Shown: positions 37,060-46,478, counted from the stretch's first letter. The stretch: DNA of 64,000 nucleotides from JBGPGW01 sp046349515 (GCA_046349515.1 JAXMCE010000007.1:1-64000); one strand, 5' to 3'. Notes: a model not told the origin generated them from the sequence alone. Numbers and translations: made by a program.

Positions 37060-38241
37060 TCAGTCCTTGAGCAGCTCCACCACGTTGCGCTGGAATTCGA
37101 GGACGTTCCGCTCCCAGAACGGGGCCACGCGCGTGTCGATGCCCGCGTCGTCCCGGCGCTGGTAGTTCTCGTGGACCGCGCGGACGAAGGGGACGTCCTG
37201 CACGAAGACGGTCTCCCACGCCTTGGCCACCTCTTGGCGAGCCTTGGCGAAGGCGGGGTCGGTCGCGGCCGTGCCGGGGTAGTAGTGGATGAAGCGGACC
37301 TTCGTCGATTCGGGCCCGTCGGGCAGGAAGAGACCCTGCAGCACGTGGTTCGCCCGCGTCTGGAAGGAGCCCGTGGGGAAAAGGCTCATGAAGAAGGTGC
37401 GCATGAGCCCGTCGCCGTCCGGGCGCAGGATGGGCGGGAAGCCGGCGTCGGCCGCCATGGCGGTGCCGGGATCGGGGGTCGTCGCGAACTCGCGTGCGGA
37501 TGAGTTGGCATAGAAGCAGTCGCGCGCGAAATGAAGGGCGGGGTAGCCGCGCCGGACGCCCTTGAGGAGCTGGGGATGGCCCCAGGGAAGGTGGTAGTCC
37601 TCGATCGCCCCTTCGACCGAGACTTTCCAATTGCCGGGATAGACGACCGACCATTCCTCGGCGCGTTCGAGTGAGGAGAAGTCATAGGCCTCGAGGAGCG
37701 CATTGAGCGGCTTCATGTGTTCATCGAAGGGCGGGGCCCGTCCGTCGATGTTGACGAAGACGAGGTCGAGCCACTGCGCTGTCCGCACGGACTTCAAATC
37801 GAGCCCGGCCGTGTCGAAGTTGGGATCGCTGTTCTCGCGCTCTCCGCCGATGCGGGGCGTCGAGACCAGCTTGCCCCCGAGATCGTAGGTCCAGGCGTGC
37901 CACGGGCAGGCCAGCGCGCTCATCGTCTTGCAGGGCTCCAGCACGATCTTCATCGCGCGGTGCCGGCAGATGTTGTGGAAGGCGCGGATCACCCTGTCCT
38001 TGCCGCGCACGAGGAGGAGCGGCCAGCCGGCAAGATCGACCGGCATGGCGTCGCCCGGTTCGGGCATGTCGCTCGCGAAGGCGACGGCGCACCACAGGCG
38101 CGGGAACAGGCGCTTCTGCTCGAGCGCGAAGAACGCGGCGCCGTAGGCGCGCCCGGGGAGGCCCTTGGCCTCGCCGTAGGGCCGGAAAAGGGCCTCGATA
38201 TCGGCGGGCGAGAGATGGTCTTCGAGCGAAGCGCCGGTCAT
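37060..38241 (-). CDS. Rieske-type aromatic-ring/quaternary-amine oxygenase, alpha subunit
   Basis: A 393-residue terminal oxygenase. The Rieske centre is Cys92-x-His94 in NICRHRAM and Cys112-x2-His115 in ALACPWHAW; the mononuclear iron is bound by His217 and His222 in EDYHLPWGH, with an Asp further on. The layout fits the group that demethylates quaternary amines such as glycine betaine, stachydrine and carnitine (GbcA, Stc2 and CntA). Such oxygenases need a separate reductase, which is not in the window. Nineteen bases upstream is an ASCH-domain gene, and a dimethylglycine-dehydrogenase-like gene is divergent. Confidence 0.87.
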   Translation of the reverse strand: MTGASLEDHLSPADIEALFRPYGEAKGLPGRAYGAAFFALEQKRLFPRLWCAVAFASDMPEPGDAMPVDLAGWPLLLVRGKDRVIRAFHNICRHRAMKIVLEPCKTMSALACPWHAWTYDLGGKLVSTPRIGGERENSDPNFDTAGLDLKSVRTAQWLDLVFVNIDGRAPPFDEHMKPLNALLEAYDFSSLERAEEWSVVYPGNWKVSVEGAIEDYHLPWGHPQLLKGVRRGYPALHFARDCFYANSSAREFATTPDPGTAMAADAGFPPILRPDGDGLMRTFFMSLFPTGSFQTRANHVLQGLFLPDGPESTKVRFIHYYPGTAATDPAFAKARQEVAKAWETVFVQDVPFVRAVHENYQRRDDAGIDTRVAPFWERNVLEFQRNVVELLKD

Positions 38242-38260
38242 GACTCTGTCCGTCGCGAGG

Positions 38261-38725
38261 CTAGAGCAGGTCGAAGGATTCGCAGACGACCGGCAGGTCG
38301 TCGCGCCATTCGCGGCCCCAGGCGGCGAGCTGGCGCTTGAAATACCCCTCATGCGCCTGGCGCCAATAGGCGAGCGACAGGTCGCCCTCGCCCTCGCGCG
38401 CAGCGAACGCTTCGGTCACGTCCTTGTACGCCGTGACCTCCACCTTGATCATGTGCGCGAGGCGAACCGGCACGTTGTGGCGGTCGAGGACGACGAGGTA
38501 GTCGCCCGGCTCGCGTCTCGGGATCCCGTTGTACTCGAAATCGATGGCAAGGTGCGCGGTGCCGCGCTTCTTGCCCTGCCGGCACAGATCCGTGATCTCG
38601 TCGAGCTTGGTCGAGAACACGGGGTCCGAGAAGGTGCGCGCGTGGTAGAGGTTCCGCGCGATCTTGTGCTTCAAGCGCGCTTCCTGCCAGAACCGCTCCA
38701 CCTCAGGCGTCTTGAGACCGATCAT
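38261..38725 (-). CDS. ASCH domain protein, copy 1
   Basis: A 154-residue ASCH-superfamily protein related to PUA-like RNA-binding domains. The signature GTAHLAIDFEYN and the EPGDYLVVLDRHNVPVRL stretch are recognisable, as is LSLAYWRQAHEGYF near the end. Its role is unknown; the family includes YqfB-type proteins and putative RNA binders. It ends just before the Rieske gene and probably shares its transcript. A paralogue of similar length lies at 45.8 kb. Confidence 0.82.
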   Translation of the reverse strand: MIGLKTPEVERFWQEARLKHKIARNLYHARTFSDPVFSTKLDEITDLCRQGKKRGTAHLAIDFEYNGIPRREPGDYLVVLDRHNVPVRLAHMIKVEVTAYKDVTEAFAAREGEGDLSLAYWRQAHEGYFKRQLAAWGREWRDDLPVVCESFDLL

Positions 38726-38869
38726 CGCAGCCCTCCCGCGTTGCTCCGCGCGGCCGATCATACCGGCTGCGTCACGCGGTTCCAGCGCCTTCGAGGCGCT
38801 TTCCTTGGCCCACCGGCCCTGCTCAAATACGCCGCCGCGGTCTTCCGCGGGATCGTCAGGGGGAGTGCC

Positions 38870-41311
38870 ATGGCCGACCGATTTCCCACGTCCGCGCGCG
38901 TCGTCATCATCGGCGGCGGCGTCGCGGGTTGCAGCACCGCCTATCACCTGGCCAAGCTCGGCTGGTCGGACGTCGTGCTCTTGGAGCGCGGCACGCTCAC
39001 CTGCGGCACGAGCTGGCATGCGGCCGGCCTCGTCATGCAGCTCCGCACCACCCACACCATGACCGAGATCTGTCGCTACGGCGCGAAGCTCTACGCGAAT
39101 CTCGAGGCTGAGACCGGCCAGGCCACCGGCTTCAAGCAGGTCGGCAGCCTGCCCGTCGCGCGCAACGCCGATCGCTTCATCGAGATCAAGCGCCTCGCGT
39201 CCCTCGGCCGCTATTTCGGCATCGACGCTGAAATTCTCTCGCCCAACGAGGTCACGAAATACCACCCGCTCGTCGACCCGGGTCGGGTCGTGGGCGCGCT
39301 TTTCATTCCGGGCGACGGACAGACCGATCCCGTGGGCACCGTGATGGCCTTGGCCAAGGGTGCCCGCACGGGCGGTGTCACGATCATCGAACGGACGCCG
39401 GTCGTCCGCATCGAGACCAAGGACGGCGCCGTCTCGGGCGTCGTGACGGAGAAGGGGCGCATCAGTTGCGAGGCGGTGATGCTCTGCGGCGGCATCTGGA
39501 CGCGCGACATCGCGGCCACCGCTGGCGTTGCGGTGCCGAACTACGCCTCCGAGCACATGTATGTGACGACGAAGCCGATTGCGGGCGTGCGCTCGGGCCT
39601 GCCCGTCATCCGCGACACCGACGGAACGGTCTATATCAAGGAGGACGCGGGCAAGTTCGTCGTCGGATCGTTCGAACCGGAATCGAAGCCCTTGCCGATG
39701 GAATCGCTGCCGGCGGACTTCGAGTTCGGCGAGCTGCCGGAGAATTGGGACCTCTTCGCGCCCCGGATGTCGAACGCGATCGAGATGGTGCCGGCATTGG
39801 CCAACGCGGAAATCCGCCACTTCATGAACGGACCGGAGAGCTTCACGCCCGACAATCGCTTCATCTTGGGCGAAGCGCCGGAGCTGCGGAAATTCTATGT
39901 GGCCTGCGGCTTCAACTCGCAAGGCATCCTTGCCGGCGCGGGGGTCGGTCGCGCCATGGCCGAATGGGTCGTGGCCGACGAGCCGCAGATGGATCTCTCG
40001 GAGATCGACATCGCGCGCTTTCATCCCTTCCAGACCAACCGGCGCTACCTCCACGACCGCATACGAGAGAGCCTTGGTCTCCTCCACGCCATGCATTGGC
40101 CCTACCGGCAGGTGGTCTCGGCGCGCCCGGTGCGCGAGACGCCGCTCCATGCGCGCCTTGCCGCGCGCGGCGCGTGCTTCGGCGAGGCCGCAGGATGGGA
40201 GCGCGCCAACTGGTACGCGCCCGCCGGCGTGACCCCTGCCTACGAATACTCCTACGGACGGCAGAACTGGTTTCCCTTCGTGGGCGAGGAGCACAAGGCG
40301 GTGCGCGAGCGGGTCGGGCTCTTCGACCTCTCCTCCTTCGCCAAATACTTCGTCGAGGGTCCGGATGCCGAGCGGGAGCTCGAGCGTATCTCCGCCAACT
40401 CGGTCGCCGTGCCGGTGGGGAAGATCGTCTACACCACGCTTCTCAACGACCATGGCGGAATCGAGGCCGATCTCACCGTGACGCGCCTTGCCGCCGACCG
40501 CTACATGATCGTGACCGCCGCGGCGGCGCAGAGGCGAGACTTCACCTGGATCCGGCGCAATGTCGCGACGGATGCGCGTGTCGTCCTGACCGACGTCACC
40601 TCGGCCTACGCGGTGCTTTCGGTCATGGGGCCCCGCTCGCGCGCGTTGCTCGAACGTTTGAGCTCTGGCGACTTCTCGAACGAGGCGTTTCCGTTCGGCA
40701 CTTGCCGCGAGATCGAGATCGCCTACGCCAAGGCGCTCGCGTTCCGCGTGACCTATGTGGGGGAGTTGGGCTGGGAGCTCTATCTTCCGACTGAGTTCGC
40801 GGGCCCCGTCTTTGATGCGCTCACGCGCGAGGGCGCTGAGTTGGGCCTCAAGCTTGCGGGCTACCACGCGCTCGACTCGCTCCGGAGCGAGAAGGGCTAC
40901 CGCCATTGGGGCCACGATGTCTCGCCGGGCGACACGGTGCTCGAGGCGGGGCTCGGCTTCACCGCGTCCTTCACCAAGGACTTCATCGGGCGCGCGGCGG
41001 TCGAGAAGCAGAAGAAGGAAGGCTTGAAGCGCCGGCTCGTGCACGTGCTGCTCGACGAACCGGAGCCGCTCATCTTCCACGGCGAGCCGATTCTGCGCGA
41101 CGGCGTGATCGTGGGGCGCGTGACCTCGGGGAGCTACGGCTACACGCTCGGCCGCGCAGTCGGGATGGGTTACCTGGAGAAGAGCGACGGCATCACGCCG
41201 GCGTTCATCGATGGGGGCCGCTACGAGGTCGAGATCGCGGCCGAGCGATTCGGCGCGCGCGTCTCGACGAAGCCCTTCTACGACCCCAAGGGCGAACGCA
41301 TCCGGATGTGA
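38870..41311 (+). CDS. FAD-dependent dimethylglycine/sarcosine dehydrogenase-like protein with GcvT domain
   Basis: An 813-residue two-part flavoenzyme. The N-terminal half is an FAD-binding DAO fold (VVIIGGGVAGCSTA, and TSWHAAG where His50 corresponds to the covalent FAD attachment His of dimethylglycine dehydrogenase). The C-terminal half from about residue 440 is an aminomethyltransferase (GcvT) domain with the folate-binding features. Such fusions oxidatively demethylate an N-methyl amine and pass the one-carbon unit to tetrahydrofolate. AGGGGGAG precedes the ATG. It is divergent from the Rieske/ASCH genes, consistent with stepwise demethylation of a quaternary amine. Confidence 0.9.
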   Translation: MADRFPTSARVVIIGGGVAGCSTAYHLAKLGWSDVVLLERGTLTCGTSWHAAGLVMQLRTTHTMTEICRYGAKLYANLEAETGQATGFKQVGSLPVARNADRFIEIKRLASLGRYFGIDAEILSPNEVTKYHPLVDPGRVVGALFIPGDGQTDPVGTVMALAKGARTGGVTIIERTPVVRIETKDGAVSGVVTEKGRISCEAVMLCGGIWTRDIAATAGVAVPNYASEHMYVTTKPIAGVRSGLPVIRDTDGTVYIKEDAGKFVVGSFEPESKPLPMESLPADFEFGELPENWDLFAPRMSNAIEMVPALANAEIRHFMNGPESFTPDNRFILGEAPELRKFYVACGFNSQGILAGAGVGRAMAEWVVADEPQMDLSEIDIARFHPFQTNRRYLHDRIRESLGLLHAMHWPYRQVVSARPVRETPLHARLAARGACFGEAAGWERANWYAPAGVTPAYEYSYGRQNWFPFVGEEHKAVRERVGLFDLSSFAKYFVEGPDAERELERISANSVAVPVGKIVYTTLLNDHGGIEADLTVTRLAADRYMIVTAAAAQRRDFTWIRRNVATDARVVLTDVTSAYAVLSVMGPRSRALLERLSSGDFSNEAFPFGTCREIEIAYAKALAFRVTYVGELGWELYLPTEFAGPVFDALTREGAELGLKLAGYHALDSLRSEKGYRHWGHDVSPGDTVLEAGLGFTASFTKDFIGRAAVEKQKKEGLKRRLVHVLLDEPEPLIFHGEPILRDGVIVGRVTSGSYGYTLGRAVGMGYLEKSDGITPAFIDGGRYEVEIAAERFGARVSTKPFYDPKGERIRM

Positions 41312-41314
41312 GGC

Positions 41315-42082
41315 CTAAGTCGCACCTCCTCCGACGTCATTGATCGACCAGTCGTACTGGTGGCCGTCGATCTTCGTGCGGCCGCGGAGCGCCTCCTTGA
41401 GCGCGGGCTCGGCGTAGCGCGCGAGATGGGCGATGACGGCAGCGTCATTGGGCCCGAAATCCTCGCCGTACCAGACGAAGATGCTCGAGACGATGAGCCG
41501 TCCTTTCTCGATCGACACGGCGCGCGTGTGGTTGACGAACTGCTGCGCGCAGCTGTCCATCAATGTCTCCACATTGTCCGCCGTGAAGGCAACGGGCTGC
41601 AGATTGGGGCAGCCATAGGACGCGCAATTGATCGCGTAGTGCGCGCGTGGCTCCTTGAAGTGGGGCCGGATGATTCCGTGCTCCACGTCTCGAAGGGAGA
41701 GCATCCGGCCTTCGACCGAGACCTGCTTCACGGCGAACGGGCCGATCCAGGGCCGCCAGCGCGACGGACGGATTCGCTTGATGCTCCGCACCGGATAGTG
41801 GTCGAGCACGGTCTTGATCGTGAGCGCGTTGTAGAGATTGATCCAGAACACGAACTGCTCGGCACGGGGGAGGCGGGACACCGCCACCGCTTCGAGCGAG
41901 CGAAGATAGGCACCGATCGCAGGCCCGGCGTCGGTCTTGGCGCGCGCATAGGCGAAGCGGTTGAGCCCGTCCGGCGTGGGCACGACATGGGCGCGGACGA
42001 TTCGGTCCCACGGATCATGGAGGGAGGCCAGGGCCGGCTGGCCCGCCCCGCGCGTCCGCCCTAAATCTGCCTGATCGAGCAT
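41315..42082 (-). CDS. DUF547 domain protein
   Basis: A 255-residue cytosolic protein. The DUF547 pattern is clear: AEQFVFWINLYNALTIKTVLDHYPV, with a second block SLRDVEHGIIRPHFKEPRAHYAINCASYGCPNLQ (two of its parts are LRDVEHGIIR and INCASYGCPNL). The family function is not known; the strongly conserved Asn/Tyr and Cys residues suggest a catalytic fold. It follows the PhyH gene by 25 bases on the same strand. Confidence 0.85.
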   Translation of the reverse strand: MLDQADLGRTRGAGQPALASLHDPWDRIVRAHVVPTPDGLNRFAYARAKTDAGPAIGAYLRSLEAVAVSRLPRAEQFVFWINLYNALTIKTVLDHYPVRSIKRIRPSRWRPWIGPFAVKQVSVEGRMLSLRDVEHGIIRPHFKEPRAHYAINCASYGCPNLQPVAFTADNVETLMDSCAQQFVNHTRAVSIEKGRLIVSSIFVWYGEDFGPNDAAVIAHLARYAEPALKEALRGRTKIDGHQYDWSINDVGGGAT

Positions 42083-42107
42083 CGTTCGCTCGCGCGGTCT
42101 CGCATCC

Positions 42108-43025
42108 TCATGCGGCGAAGGCGTCGCCCTGGCGGCGGTACTCGTCGAGCCAGGCCGTGCGATAGCCGTTCGCGTGCCAGAGGATGGGAAAGACCGATTC
42201 GTCCATGGCCGTGTCGCCGAAGCGCTTGTAGCGGCTCCAGATGGGCGAAAGGATCGTCGGGTGGAAGCGCGTCTCGGCGGGGAGGCCGTGGATGCTGATC
42301 GAGTGTCGGTGGTTCTGCGAGGTGTTGGCGCCCGAGCCGTGCCAGATCCAGCCATTGAAGAAGACGGCGCTGCCCTCATTCATCTCGATCGGAACGAAGG
42401 CGGGCTCGACGCCCGCAACCTCCGCCGCGACCATGACATGGGCGCGCGCGTCCTTGGGATCGAGGAATCCTTTGAGGTTGCGCTGGTTGATCCGGTCTTC
42501 GTACTCCTCGATCGTGATGCGCGGCCAGTGGTGCGAGCCCCGCACATAGGCGACCGTGCCCGTCTCGGCGCGCACGTCCGAGAGCGCGATCCAACACGAG
42601 GACAGTTCCGGCGGATCGCACCACAAGTGATAGCTGTTGTCCTGGTGGTAGGAGAGTTCGGGCGAGCCCGGCGGCTTCCAATGGATGTTGTCCTGGAGAA
42701 GGCGCAAACCTGCCCAGCCGTTCAATGTGGCGATGAGCTTGCCGATGGTAGGGTCGAAGGCGATGGCCGCGGCCGCGTAGTCGCCGCGCCACGCATTGGT
42801 CATCCAGCGTGTCTTGGGGCTCGTGTCCGTCTCGGGGTAGAGCTGGGGGATGATGTCGGGCTCGATGCCGGTTGCGAAGCGTCCCGCGAACAGGGCGGGA
42901 TAGCGCTCGCGCAACGTCCGCGCGAAATCGCGATCGAGGAGGTTCTCGACGACGACGAACCCGTCCTCGGCGTAGCGCGCACGTTCGGCTTCGGTCCAAC
43001 TCTTGTCGCGGATCATGGGTGTCAT
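42108..43025 (-). CDS. Phytanoyl-CoA dioxygenase (PhyH) family protein
   Basis: Fe(II)/2-oxoglutarate-dependent dioxygenase of 305 residues. The iron site is His127-x-Asp129 in SYHQDNSYH with distal His229 in WIWHGSG, and the ARG-type 2-oxoglutarate residue follows in NHRHSISIH. PhyH-family members hydroxylate diverse substrates, and EctD, the ectoine hydroxylase, belongs to this family; nothing here proves that activity. The start at 43025 precedes MIRDKSW. Next upstream on the same strand is a truncated SGNH gene. Confidence 0.87.
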   Translation of the reverse strand: MTPMIRDKSWTEAERARYAEDGFVVVENLLDRDFARTLRERYPALFAGRFATGIEPDIIPQLYPETDTSPKTRWMTNAWRGDYAAAAIAFDPTIGKLIATLNGWAGLRLLQDNIHWKPPGSPELSYHQDNSYHLWCDPPELSSCWIALSDVRAETGTVAYVRGSHHWPRITIEEYEDRINQRNLKGFLDPKDARAHVMVAAEVAGVEPAFVPIEMNEGSAVFFNGWIWHGSGANTSQNHRHSISIHGLPAETRFHPTILSPIWSRYKRFGDTAMDESVFPILWHANGYRTAWLDEYRRQGDAFAA

Positions 43026-43092
43026 GGCGCTCTCCCCTACGAGGCCTCGATGATACCAAGCCAGGGCCCGAAGCTGAATGGAGGCCGCGTGC

Positions 43093-43473
43093 TCAGGGTA
43101 ACGGGGCGGGCCCCTCGGTTCCGATCCGCTCGGGCAGGCTGTCTGCCTCCGGGAGGTTCGAGCTCTCGACGTAGGAATCGCCAAGCACGGCGACGCGGTA
43201 GACCCTGGCATCCTTGACCGTGGTCCAGTCGCGCGAGGCGCGGAAGCCTTGCGCATTCGTCCGCACGAAGGCGGTTCCTTCGTGGATGCTCAAGCCCGCG
43301 AGATCGGGGCGGAGAGTCCAGCCGAGCGTCGCATCGGCCGCGGCGAAGATGGGGAAGCTTACACGAGCTGCGCGCAGGCCGATCTCGATGACGCCGAGCC
43401 CCAGGGCCAGGCTCAAGAGCACCGGGAGAAGATTGGACGCCGAGCGGCGTTCTCGCCGCCTTCTCGATCTCAT
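43093..43473 (-). pseudogene. Truncated SGNH/GDSL hydrolase (N-terminal fragment)
   Basis: A 126-codon frame with an N-terminal transmembrane segment (LLPVLLSLALGLGVIEIGL) and the start of an SGNH hydrolase: YRVAVLGDSYVESSNL, where the Ser of GDS is the nucleophile. Thirty residues later the frame stops (ADSLPERIGTEGPAPLP), so the catalytic GxND and DxxH blocks are absent. Full proteins of this kind are at least 300 residues. Nothing recognisable of the rest follows toward the PhyH gene. It is either a deletion remnant or a C-terminally shortened gene. Confidence 0.6.
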
Positions 43474-43566
43474 GGGACAGGTCGGTGTTGCGCGCGGGAC
43501 CTGGCGGTGCTCAGCGTCGGCGACGATCCGCCCTCGGGCGCCCCTCGCGGACGAGGACGGGCAAGT

Positions 43567-43938
43567 TCAACACGGAACGAGCTGGAGCCGCACGGTCCAT
43601 TGACCCGGGATTTGCTGGATGGTCGAGGTGCGCGCGCTGTAGCAGGCGCGTTTCTCCTTGGGCGGCTGACCCGGTTCCTCGACGACTTGCTTCGCGTCGA
43701 AAGTCAACTCGATGTCGGTGCCGGGGCCTTTGGTCACGTTGAACTTGAGGTCGACGAGGCCGGCGGGAAGCTGCCACTGCCCGGCCTCATAGTTGCCCTC
43801 GGGCACGCGCTGGCGATCGCTCGTCTTGCCCGCCGCGACCTGCGGAGATTCATCGGCGGCGCCGACGGGCACGGCCAGGATCAGGCACGCCGCCGCGAGG
43901 AGCCCACCGATGCCTCTTGCGTTCCTCATCGCGCCCAT
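43567..43938 (-). CDS. Hypothetical secreted protein
   Basis: A 123-residue protein with a signal peptide (GLLAAACLILAVPVGAA). The mature part has an all-beta look: LPAGLVDLKFNVTKGPG and a C-terminal WTVRLQLVPC, with a Cys pair (RACYSAR and the final Cys) that could bond. No family is recognised. Start ATG at 43938 (MGAMRN) is the one nearest the signal peptide; a longer upstream frame is less likely. Confidence 0.65.
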   Translation of the reverse strand: MGAMRNARGIGGLLAAACLILAVPVGAADESPQVAAGKTSDRQRVPEGNYEAGQWQLPAGLVDLKFNVTKGPGTDIELTFDAKQVVEEPGQPPKEKRACYSARTSTIQQIPGQWTVRLQLVPC

Positions 43939-44005
43939 GATGTCGCTCTCGGCCTTTGGAGGAAATGGCGCGGGCGTCACGCTCACGCCGCGTTCCATTC
44001 TACGC

Positions 44006-45679
44006 TTAGCCCGCGGTCGGTGCGAGCGCTTCGATGTCGGTCGCGACGTCGATCAAGGCCGGCCGATCCGACCCGAACGCTTGCTCGATGGCGGCGCCGA
44101 GCTCGCCGGGCCGCTCGACACGGACGCCGAAGGCGCCGATGTCCTCGGCGATGCGGGCGAAATTGACCTCCTTGTGGACCCACAATTCGCGTGATTTCTC
44201 CGAGGGATCACCCTCATAGGCCCGATGGAAGCCCATGGTCGACTGGCTGCCGGAGTGGTTGTTGTTGACGAGCGTCACGGTCTTGATGTTCCAGCGCACC
44301 GCCGTCTCGATCTCGGCGATGTGGTACCAGATGCCGAGATCGCCCGTGAAGACGAAGACCGGCCGCTCGGGCCGCGCGCACTTGGCGCCGATTCCGGCCG
44401 GGAAGGCCCAGCCGAGGTGGCCGGCGCAGCGGATGTAGTCCTGGCGCGTCGAGCGGAGGTCGAACATCCCGCCCATCCACATGCCCGCATGTCCCGTGTC
44501 GACGACGACGAGCGCGTCCTCGGGCAGAAGGCGCGTGAGGTCCGCGCAGATCCGCTCGGGCCGGATCGGCACGGCGTCCGAGGTGAGAAGCGCCGCCCAT
44601 TCCTGACGCCACGAATCGCCGATGCCCTTGACGCGTGCGCGCCAGTCTTCGCGCTTGGCCGCGTCCTTCGCGTTGACGAGCGTCGAGAGGGCCTCGAGCG
44701 TCACGCGCGCGTCGCCCAGGATGGCGACCTCGAGCGGATAGGCGCGCCCGAGCGATTCCGGATCGATGTCGATCTGAATCGCGGCGGTGCCCTTGGGCGG
44801 CAGCGTCCAGAAGTGCGTGGTCATGCTGCCGGCCTCGGTGCCGATGAAGATCACGAGGTCGGCTTCGGCCACGACCCGGTTGGCGGCCCGCCGCGCATAG
44901 GTGCCGACGACGCCGACCGACAGGGGATGGGCGCCGGGAATCGCGTCCTTGCCGTTGAGCGAGGTCGCCACGGGAATGCCTGTGGCCTCGGCGAAGGCGC
45001 GGAGTGCCGCGCCGGCGCCGGAATGGCGGACGCCGCCGCCCGCGACGATCACCGGCCGCGCCGCTCTCGCGATGCGCTCGACCGCGGCTTGAAGACGCGC
45101 GGGCTCGGGCAGCGGCCGGAAGGGCGGCACGGCCGCGAAATCCCTGTCGATGATGACGTCGATCTCGGCTTCCTCGACATCGACCTGCCCTTCATTGCCG
45201 CGGAACTGGAGATGCACGGGGCCGGGACAACCCGAAGTCGCGACGCGGAAGGCCTGGCGCACCATGTCGGGGAAGCGCGCCGCATCCTCGACGCGCGCGT
45301 TCCACTTGGTGACAGGCGCGAAGGTCGGGAAATTGTCCGCTTCCTGGTAGACCTTGCGGAATTCGTCGGCGGGTCGGCAGCCGCCGGTGAAGGCGATGAC
45401 CGGCGCGTGGGCGAGCCACGCATCGCGAAGGCCCGCGGCAAGGTTGAGCCCGCCCACATGCTGCGCCATGCAGAGGCCCGGCCGCCCCGAAGCGCGCGCG
45501 TAGCCGTCCGCCATGTAGGCCGCGGCCTTCTCGCCATGCGCATGGATGCGCGCGATCGAGGTGCGGCGCTCCATCTCCGCCATGGTGCGCCGCAGGATCG
45601 CGGGGACCATGAAGACATGGGTCGTGCCGTAGGCGGCGAGGGCCTCGGCCAGGAATCGGGCGCCGGTCATGCGCGGCAT
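44006..45679 (-). CDS. Thiamine-pyrophosphate-dependent enzyme (acetolactate synthase-like)
   Basis: A 557-residue member of the ALS/benzoylformate decarboxylase superfamily. The catalytic Glu is E50 in HAHGEKAAAYMADG, the central FAD-type domain contains AARPVIVAGGGVRHSG, and the diphosphate-binding motif runs from GDLGIWYH to NNNHSGSQ. The usual GDG of that motif is GDL. Members decarboxylate or ligate 2-keto acids; the substrate is not predictable. Start at 45679 (MPRMTGARFLAEAL) is standard. Confidence 0.85.
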   Translation of the reverse strand: MPRMTGARFLAEALAAYGTTHVFMVPAILRRTMAEMERRTSIARIHAHGEKAAAYMADGYARASGRPGLCMAQHVGGLNLAAGLRDAWLAHAPVIAFTGGCRPADEFRKVYQEADNFPTFAPVTKWNARVEDAARFPDMVRQAFRVATSGCPGPVHLQFRGNEGQVDVEEAEIDVIIDRDFAAVPPFRPLPEPARLQAAVERIARAARPVIVAGGGVRHSGAGAALRAFAEATGIPVATSLNGKDAIPGAHPLSVGVVGTYARRAANRVVAEADLVIFIGTEAGSMTTHFWTLPPKGTAAIQIDIDPESLGRAYPLEVAILGDARVTLEALSTLVNAKDAAKREDWRARVKGIGDSWRQEWAALLTSDAVPIRPERICADLTRLLPEDALVVVDTGHAGMWMGGMFDLRSTRQDYIRCAGHLGWAFPAGIGAKCARPERPVFVFTGDLGIWYHIAEIETAVRWNIKTVTLVNNNHSGSQSTMGFHRAYEGDPSEKSRELWVHKEVNFARIAEDIGAFGVRVERPGELGAAIEQAFGSDRPALIDVATDIEALAPTAG

Positions 45680-45809
45680 GGGGGCTCTCCGTATGGGGGA
45701 TTGGTCATCATGGGCCGGCCATGGCGGTCGGACCTATTGAAGCGTGGATGAGGGCGTGAAACGGCGCGATGGCATGCTCGCTCGTGGCGCCGTGCGCCAC
45801 CCCCGGCGC

Positions 45810-46283
45810 TCATTCCTTGTAGACGACCTCGAAGTACTCGCAGACGCAGGGCAGGTCCATGCGCCACTCGCGCCCCCAGGACTCGCACTGCTTCTTGAAA
45901 TAGGCGAAGTGGCCGTCATACCAGTACTTGAAGCTTCCATCGCCCTCGTTCTCGACGGACGAGAAGTCCTCGCCGATCGCGTTGAAGGGTTTCACGTCGA
46001 TGCGGGCGACGCGCACGACGCAAAGCGGCTTGTTCGCGGAATCGAGGACCACCCAATGGTCGCCGGCCTGGCGCTGGGGCACCTGGTTCACTTCGAAATC
46101 GAGTGCGAGGTGACAGGTGCCGCGCTTGACGCCCGCCGCCGCGAGGCCGCTGATGTAGTCGACCTTGGAGCTGAAGCCGGGCTCGGCAAAGGTCCGCGCG
46201 TGGTAGTTTGCGTCAGCGATGCCCTTGGCCTTGCGCGCGCGTTGCCAGTACGCCTCGACCGCACCCGTTTTCCGACCGATCAT
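45810..46283 (-). CDS. ASCH domain protein, copy 2
   Basis: A 157-residue paralogue of the ASCH protein at 38.3 kb; MIGRKTGAVEAYW, NYHARTFAEP, GTCHLALDFEVN, and SWGREWRMDLP are shared with copy 1 in nearly the same positions. As with copy 1, an RNA- or nucleotide-related role is possible but not shown. It is divergent from the ICMT-like gene across about 195 bases that hold no other gene. Confidence 0.82.
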   Translation of the reverse strand: MIGRKTGAVEAYWQRARKAKGIADANYHARTFAEPGFSSKVDYISGLAAAGVKRGTCHLALDFEVNQVPQRQAGDHWVVLDSANKPLCVVRVARIDVKPFNAIGEDFSSVENEGDGSFKYWYDGHFAYFKKQCESWGREWRMDLPCVCEYFEVVYKE

Positions 46284-46478
46284 CCGCTCCTCCGTCCGCA
46301 AGAGAGCCGCCTCGGCGACTCTAGCGGAGGTGGCGCGCCGCGGCACGCCGTTTCCTCCAATCAGAGGAAGGGACTGTCGACGAAAGGCGCGATCGAAGTA
46401 TAAGACGTCGTCGCGCTCTTTCCCTGGACGGCTCTCGCCGCATGGGCTAGGAACGCCCGCCGTTTTCGAGGGCAAGCC

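Noticed and set aside
38261..41080. Long minus-strand open frame (939 codons) under the dimethylglycine-dehydrogenase-like gene
   Set aside because: Only its final part is real, as the ASCH gene. The rest is antisense to a gene with full FAD and GcvT motifs and has no recognisable domain.
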